Source of the DNA: an uncultured Clostridia bacterium
GTDB taxonomy: Bacteria > Bacillota > Clostridia > Christensenellales > Aristaeellaceae
Assembly: GCA_937906775.1 (NCBI GenBank)
Contig: CALCUD010000068.1
Span: 1-64,000 of the forward strand
Reading direction: 5' to 3'
DNA length: 64,000 nucleotides
The translations under genes were made by a program, and so were the position numbers. This document shows, in pieces, positions 61,091 through 64,000 of the stretch. The first letter of the stretch is position 1; each line of letters begins with the position of its first letter. The notes under the pieces were generated by a model, which was not told where the DNA came from, searched no databases, and was given only the letters and a program-made list of their open reading frames with translations.

Positions 61091-62501
61091 TTTCGAGCTC
61101 CTTTATTCCCAGTGACTTCATCAGTGTTTTCAACCGGCCGTAATAGCCTCCACGGTACAGAACGCAACTCTCTTCATCTTTTTCCAGGAAACAGGCGGAA
61201 CGGGCTGCGATGGCGGCTCTCGCGCGGCAACCGCCGGCGCAGCGGAACCGGTCCGGGCAGGCTGCGCATTCCGGATGAGCGTCAAAGTATTCGCTGAGAC
61301 GTGTGTCCATCACCCGTGTATAGAAAGATCCCTCCAGAATCTCCCCGACCGGCTTTTCCAGAACCGATTCGAAGGACCGGGAGAAATCCCCGGCGCATTC
61401 CAGCGCCACGCATGGCATGACACGGCCATCGGCTGAAAGGACCATGACCCGGCTTGCGTGGCTGCATACGCGGACATCCACCGGATTAATCTCTTCCGTG
61501 AACCGACAGCCCGGGATGAGGTACCTGTCTTTTCCGACGGAACGGAATAGCCCGCGGAGCAGGACCGGCAGGGGTGCTCCATCTTCATAATAATGCGGAA
61601 GGTAATCCAGAAAGCATTCGTAGGCTTCGGCCGGGCTGAAACAATATTCCGCGATATGCTCACCTTCACCCAGGTCCGTCAGGAGATTGACCTTCACTTG
61701 TTCACAGCCTTCCTGCGCCAGATATCGGATACTGTCGCGAAGACGGTCGGCGTTGCCGCGGTGAAGGCAGTATTCCGCCTCAAAGGTGAACCCGTTTTCC
61801 TTGAGAAGCCGTGCGGCCCGGCGGAAATGCTCTGCCGCGCCGGGAATGCCCCGCATCCATTCGTGTGCGCCGCCCGTTCCATCAAAGCTGAGAACGAAAC
61901 GGGGACGGAGTTGCCGACTGCGGAGGAAATCCATCAGTTCCCCATTCACGAGAAATCCGTTGGAATATACGGCCCGGAGAGCGATTCCCCGGGAGGTCAG
62001 TTCATCAACAATCTCCCGGAAATCCGGACGGACAAGCGCCTCTCCGCCGGAAAGGGAAACATTCATAATCCCGGCTTCTTCCATCCGGCAAATGATTTCC
62101 TTGATTTTATCCAGAGAAATATCCTCATCCGTACATCCGGCGGCGGACATATAGCAATGCCGGCATCTGTAATTGCATTTTCCTGTGACAGACCAGTGAA
62201 CCCGGTTGATATACCGGACAGGGTATTTCCGTGGGACGGTATATGCCGGCGGCGCGGGCAGGGGTTTCTTTGCCGAGGTGACGATACCGGCGGAAAGGAG
62301 ACGGAACAGAACCGGAAACTCCTGTTCCGTGAATGCTTCTGTTCCGGCGGAGGCGGTTCCCGTGCATTTCAGGAGTACCGCATAGGTTTCTTCCGGATAG
62401 ACCAGTACATTTCCCGTTTTCAGATCGGCCAACCCGCGTGGAAGATCAGCCCAGCTTCGCAGTGCGAACCTGTCCCGGAGACAGAAATATTGTTCGTTCA
62501 T
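61074..62501 (-). CDS. radical SAM/SPASM peptide maturase 3
   Basis: 475 residues. N-terminal ~80 residues (YFCLRDRFALRSWADLPRG; ADLKTGNVLVYPEETYAVL) resemble a PqqD-like leader-binding fold. Radical SAM triad C109/C113/C116 in TGKCNYRCRHCYMSAAG, GGE in VSLSGGEALVRPDFREI, and a SPASM tail (VCSHASRVMVLSADGRVMPC; HPECAACPDRFRCAGGC; SCVLYRGGYYGRL). Closely parallels maturase 2 on the other arm in length and in its ending. Overlaps the transporter stop by 4 bases. Family members are common near Nif11-like precursors in Clostridia. Confidence 0.9.
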   Translation of the reverse strand: MNEQYFCLRDRFALRSWADLPRGLADLKTGNVLVYPEETYAVLLKCTGTASAGTEAFTEQEFPVLFRLLSAGIVTSAKKPLPAPPAYTVPRKYPVRYINRVHWSVTGKCNYRCRHCYMSAAGCTDEDISLDKIKEIICRMEEAGIMNVSLSGGEALVRPDFREIVDELTSRGIALRAVYSNGFLVNGELMDFLRSRQLRPRFVLSFDGTGGAHEWMRGIPGAAEHFRRAARLLKENGFTFEAEYCLHRGNADRLRDSIRYLAQEGCEQVKVNLLTDLGEGEHIAEYCFSPAEAYECFLDYLPHYYEDGAPLPVLLRGLFRSVGKDRYLIPGCRFTEEINPVDVRVCSHASRVMVLSADGRVMPCVALECAGDFSRSFESVLEKPVGEILEGSFYTRVMDTRLSEYFDAHPECAACPDRFRCAGGCRARAAIAARSACFLEKDEESCVLYRGGYYGRLKTLMKSLGIKELENVPEI

Positions 62502-64000
62502 TCGTTGTTCCCCAGTTGCTGACGTCGTACCAGCTCCGCGAATTTCCCGTTCCGGGCGATCAGTTCCTCGTAGGTTCCGTCCTCAGCGATCCCGCCGTTC
62601 TCCAGCATGATGATCCGGTCACAGGTTTTGATGGTCGAAAGCCGGTGCGCGACTACAACGCGGGTACATTTCAGTTCATCCAACGCTTCCACGACTGCCT
62701 TCTGGGATACGTTGTCCAACGCGCTTGTCGCCTCGTCAAACATAATGATGTCGGGATCTGAAATGATGGCACGTGCGATCGCGATCCGCTGCTTCTGGCC
62801 GCCGGAGAGGCCGCCGTCATTTCCGGAGATCACGGTGTCCAGTCCCATCGGGAGATTCCGGATCATGTCCTCAATGCCGGCCAGACGGGCGGCTCTCCAA
62901 ATGTCCTCTTCCGAACTCAGAGGAGCACTGATGGAAATGTTGTACCGGATCGTGCCGGGGAAGAGCTGGGCATCCTGCATGACGATTCCGATCCGACGAC
63001 GTACGGAACGGATATCCACGTTTTCAAGATTGTGATTCCCATACATGATCAGACCGCTTTTCAGCTTTTCCATGCCGAGCATGAGCCGGATCAGTGTGGA
63101 CTTGCCGCAGCCGCTCTTCCCAACGATTGCCACATAGGATCCTGCTGCGATTTCCAGTGAAAGATCGTCAATCACCGGGGGCATATCCGGAGAATACCCG
63201 AATTTGATATGCCGGAGGGAAATATCGCCGGAAAGCTTTGTGATGCTCTTTTTCTGTCCGATGATTTCGGGAGATTCTTCAAAGAACGGCCGGACTACAT
63301 CCAGCGCGGACGGAATCGCCGCAAACTCCAGCGCCGCGGTCATCAGTGACGCCGAAGCCGAACTGAACATGGTAAAGGCGGAAGCGAAGACCATATAGCC
63401 GGTACCGGATACACCGCCGCGATAGGCCGCGTAATAGACGGTGAGCATCATGCTCAGGGAAAGAATCAGATTGATCGGCTGATAAAAAACAACAGTCAAC
63501 GGCGGCTTGTAGAGCGTTTTCGCAAGCTTGCCGTATTTTTCCGCCCAGTTCGCGAAAACCCGGTTTTCCGATCCGGAAATCCGGATCTTCTGGATTCCGG
63601 CGATCGCAGAATGCAGATCCGCGTCCTCCTCCGTCTGTGCTATGAACTGCTTTTTCTTGTTTCGGGCGAAGTCACGGATCGCGAAGGCAGAGAAAATCAA
63701 CTGCAGGACAAAAAATCCGAGAACGACCAGAGCAATCCCCTTCGAAACGGAGAACATCTGGATGATGAGCACCAGACAGGTAACCAGACCGAGCAGCGTG
63801 GAAAAAAGAAATTCAAAGAACCGGGAGGACATGTCCTTCAGGATGAAGATCCATTTGGAAACGGCACCCGAGGAATTCTCCTTGAAGAACGAAGCGGGAA
63901 GGGAAAGCAGGCGCATCATGACGGCGCTGTTCATGGCCGTATCCGCCTTGATCTTCATGTTTCCGTAAAACATGGTTTTGATCCGGCCAATCGCATAAAT
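62498..64000 (-). CDS. NHLM-type bacteriocin ABC exporter, N-terminus beyond window
   Basis: The frame is open to the last base, so only the C-terminal ~500 residues are seen. Transmembrane part first: MMRLLSLPASFFKENSSGAV is the elbow region typical of NHLM/Nif11-associated exporters. Then the ABC domain: Walker A GKSGCGKSTL, signature LSGGQKQR, Walker B DIIMFDEATSALDN, and the H-loop VAHRLS. The first Met shown in the window (63973) is internal. Whether a leader-cutting C39 peptidase domain precedes it cannot be told. It is the first visible gene of the minus-strand arm and should export the matured peptide. Confidence 0.9.
   Translation of the reverse strand: MYAIGRIKTMFYGNMKIKADTAMNSAVMMRLLSLPASFFKENSSGAVSKWIFILKDMSSRFFEFLFSTLLGLVTCLVLIIQMFSVSKGIALVVLGFFVLQLIFSAFAIRDFARNKKKQFIAQTEEDADLHSAIAGIQKIRISGSENRVFANWAEKYGKLAKTLYKPPLTVVFYQPINLILSLSMMLTVYYAAYRGGVSGTGYMVFASAFTMFSSASASLMTAALEFAAIPSALDVVRPFFEESPEIIGQKKSITKLSGDISLRHIKFGYSPDMPPVIDDLSLEIAAGSYVAIVGKSGCGKSTLIRLMLGMEKLKSGLIMYGNHNLENVDIRSVRRRIGIVMQDAQLFPGTIRYNISISAPLSSEEDIWRAARLAGIEDMIRNLPMGLDTVISGNDGGLSGGQKQRIAIARAIISDPDIIMFDEATSALDNVSQKAVVEALDELKCTRVVVAHRLSTIKTCDRIIMLENGGIAEDGTYEELIARNGKFAELVRRQQLGNNE

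Noticed and set aside
1..64000. CRISPR arrays, rRNA/tRNA genes, transposases or integrases
   Set aside because: No regularly spaced repeats, tRNA-like cloverleaf sequences or transposase motifs were noticed by eye; a tRNAscan and IS search would be needed to exclude them fully.

Overview
The window is one contiguous piece of a GC-rich, low-spacer bacterial chromosome. The gene content suggests a Clostridia-class member of the Bacillota, probably a gut or rumen anaerobe: an electron-transfer flavoprotein with a ferredoxin domain, the PyrK/PyrDB pair, PyrI, YesM/YesN-type two-component genes, a tandem glycine riboswitch, SpoIID-like and NHLM-type export proteins, and many Shine-Dalgarno-led genes with ATGA overlaps. 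The genus cannot be fixed from the sequence; a Christensenellales-like organism is my guess only. I saw no rRNA, tRNA, CRISPR array, insertion sequence or integrase.

Layout. 1-3.0 kb: end of a glycosidase-like gene and a MATE exporter. 3.2-13.7 kb: a ten-gene operon with an LctBCD/LctF-like module (EtfB, ferredoxin-fused EtfA, FAD 2-hydroxyacid dehydrogenase, LarA racemase), then a sugar kinase, a second EtfB/EtfA pair, an IolB-like isomerase, a DUF89 phosphatase and an aldose-epimerase-like protein. 13.8-15.6 kb: an inositol-monophosphatase-family enzyme and a Gfo/Idh/MocA oxidoreductase. 15.6-26.2 kb: a LacI-controlled alpha-glucoside locus (GH31, GH65 phosphorylase, two permeases, binding protein, six-hairpin glycosidase, beta-phosphoglucomutase) with a 15-bp operator candidate present at the promoter and again inside the GH31 gene. 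26.3-35.3 kb: pyrimidine operon pyrC-carB-pyrK-pyrD-pyrF-pyrE-pyrB-pyrI, without carA. 35.4-37.1 kb: two membrane proteins. 37.3-45.9 kb: a galactofuranose-type (Ytf-like) ABC importer preceded by its own two-component system and a second, lipoprotein binding protein. 46.0-50.3 kb: phosphodiester-glycosidase protein, RarA and a SpoIID-like protein. 50.4-52.3 kb: an AGCS amino-acid symporter under a tandem glycine riboswitch.

52.4-64.0 kb is the most interesting part: an apparent RiPP (ribosomally made, modified peptide) gene cluster. Three consecutive precursor genes encode Nif11-like leaders ending in an AGG cleavage site followed by tiny cores (11, 11 and 16 residues), two of them Cys-rich with a shared C-x4-C-x3-C frame. 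Around them sit three SPASM-type radical SAM maturases, a radical SAM protein with a B12-domain-like N-terminus, a YcaO enzyme, a Dph6-family PP-loop ATPase and an NHLM-type ABC exporter that runs off the right edge. A plus-strand arm (two radical SAM genes, PP-loop gene, precursors) converges on a translationally coupled minus-strand arm (exporter, radical SAM, YcaO, B12-type radical SAM) at a bidirectional terminator. I do not recognise this combination as a described product class; that is inference and needs a database comparison. A decayed serine-hydrolase gene with an intact-looking promoter stands at the left edge of the cluster.
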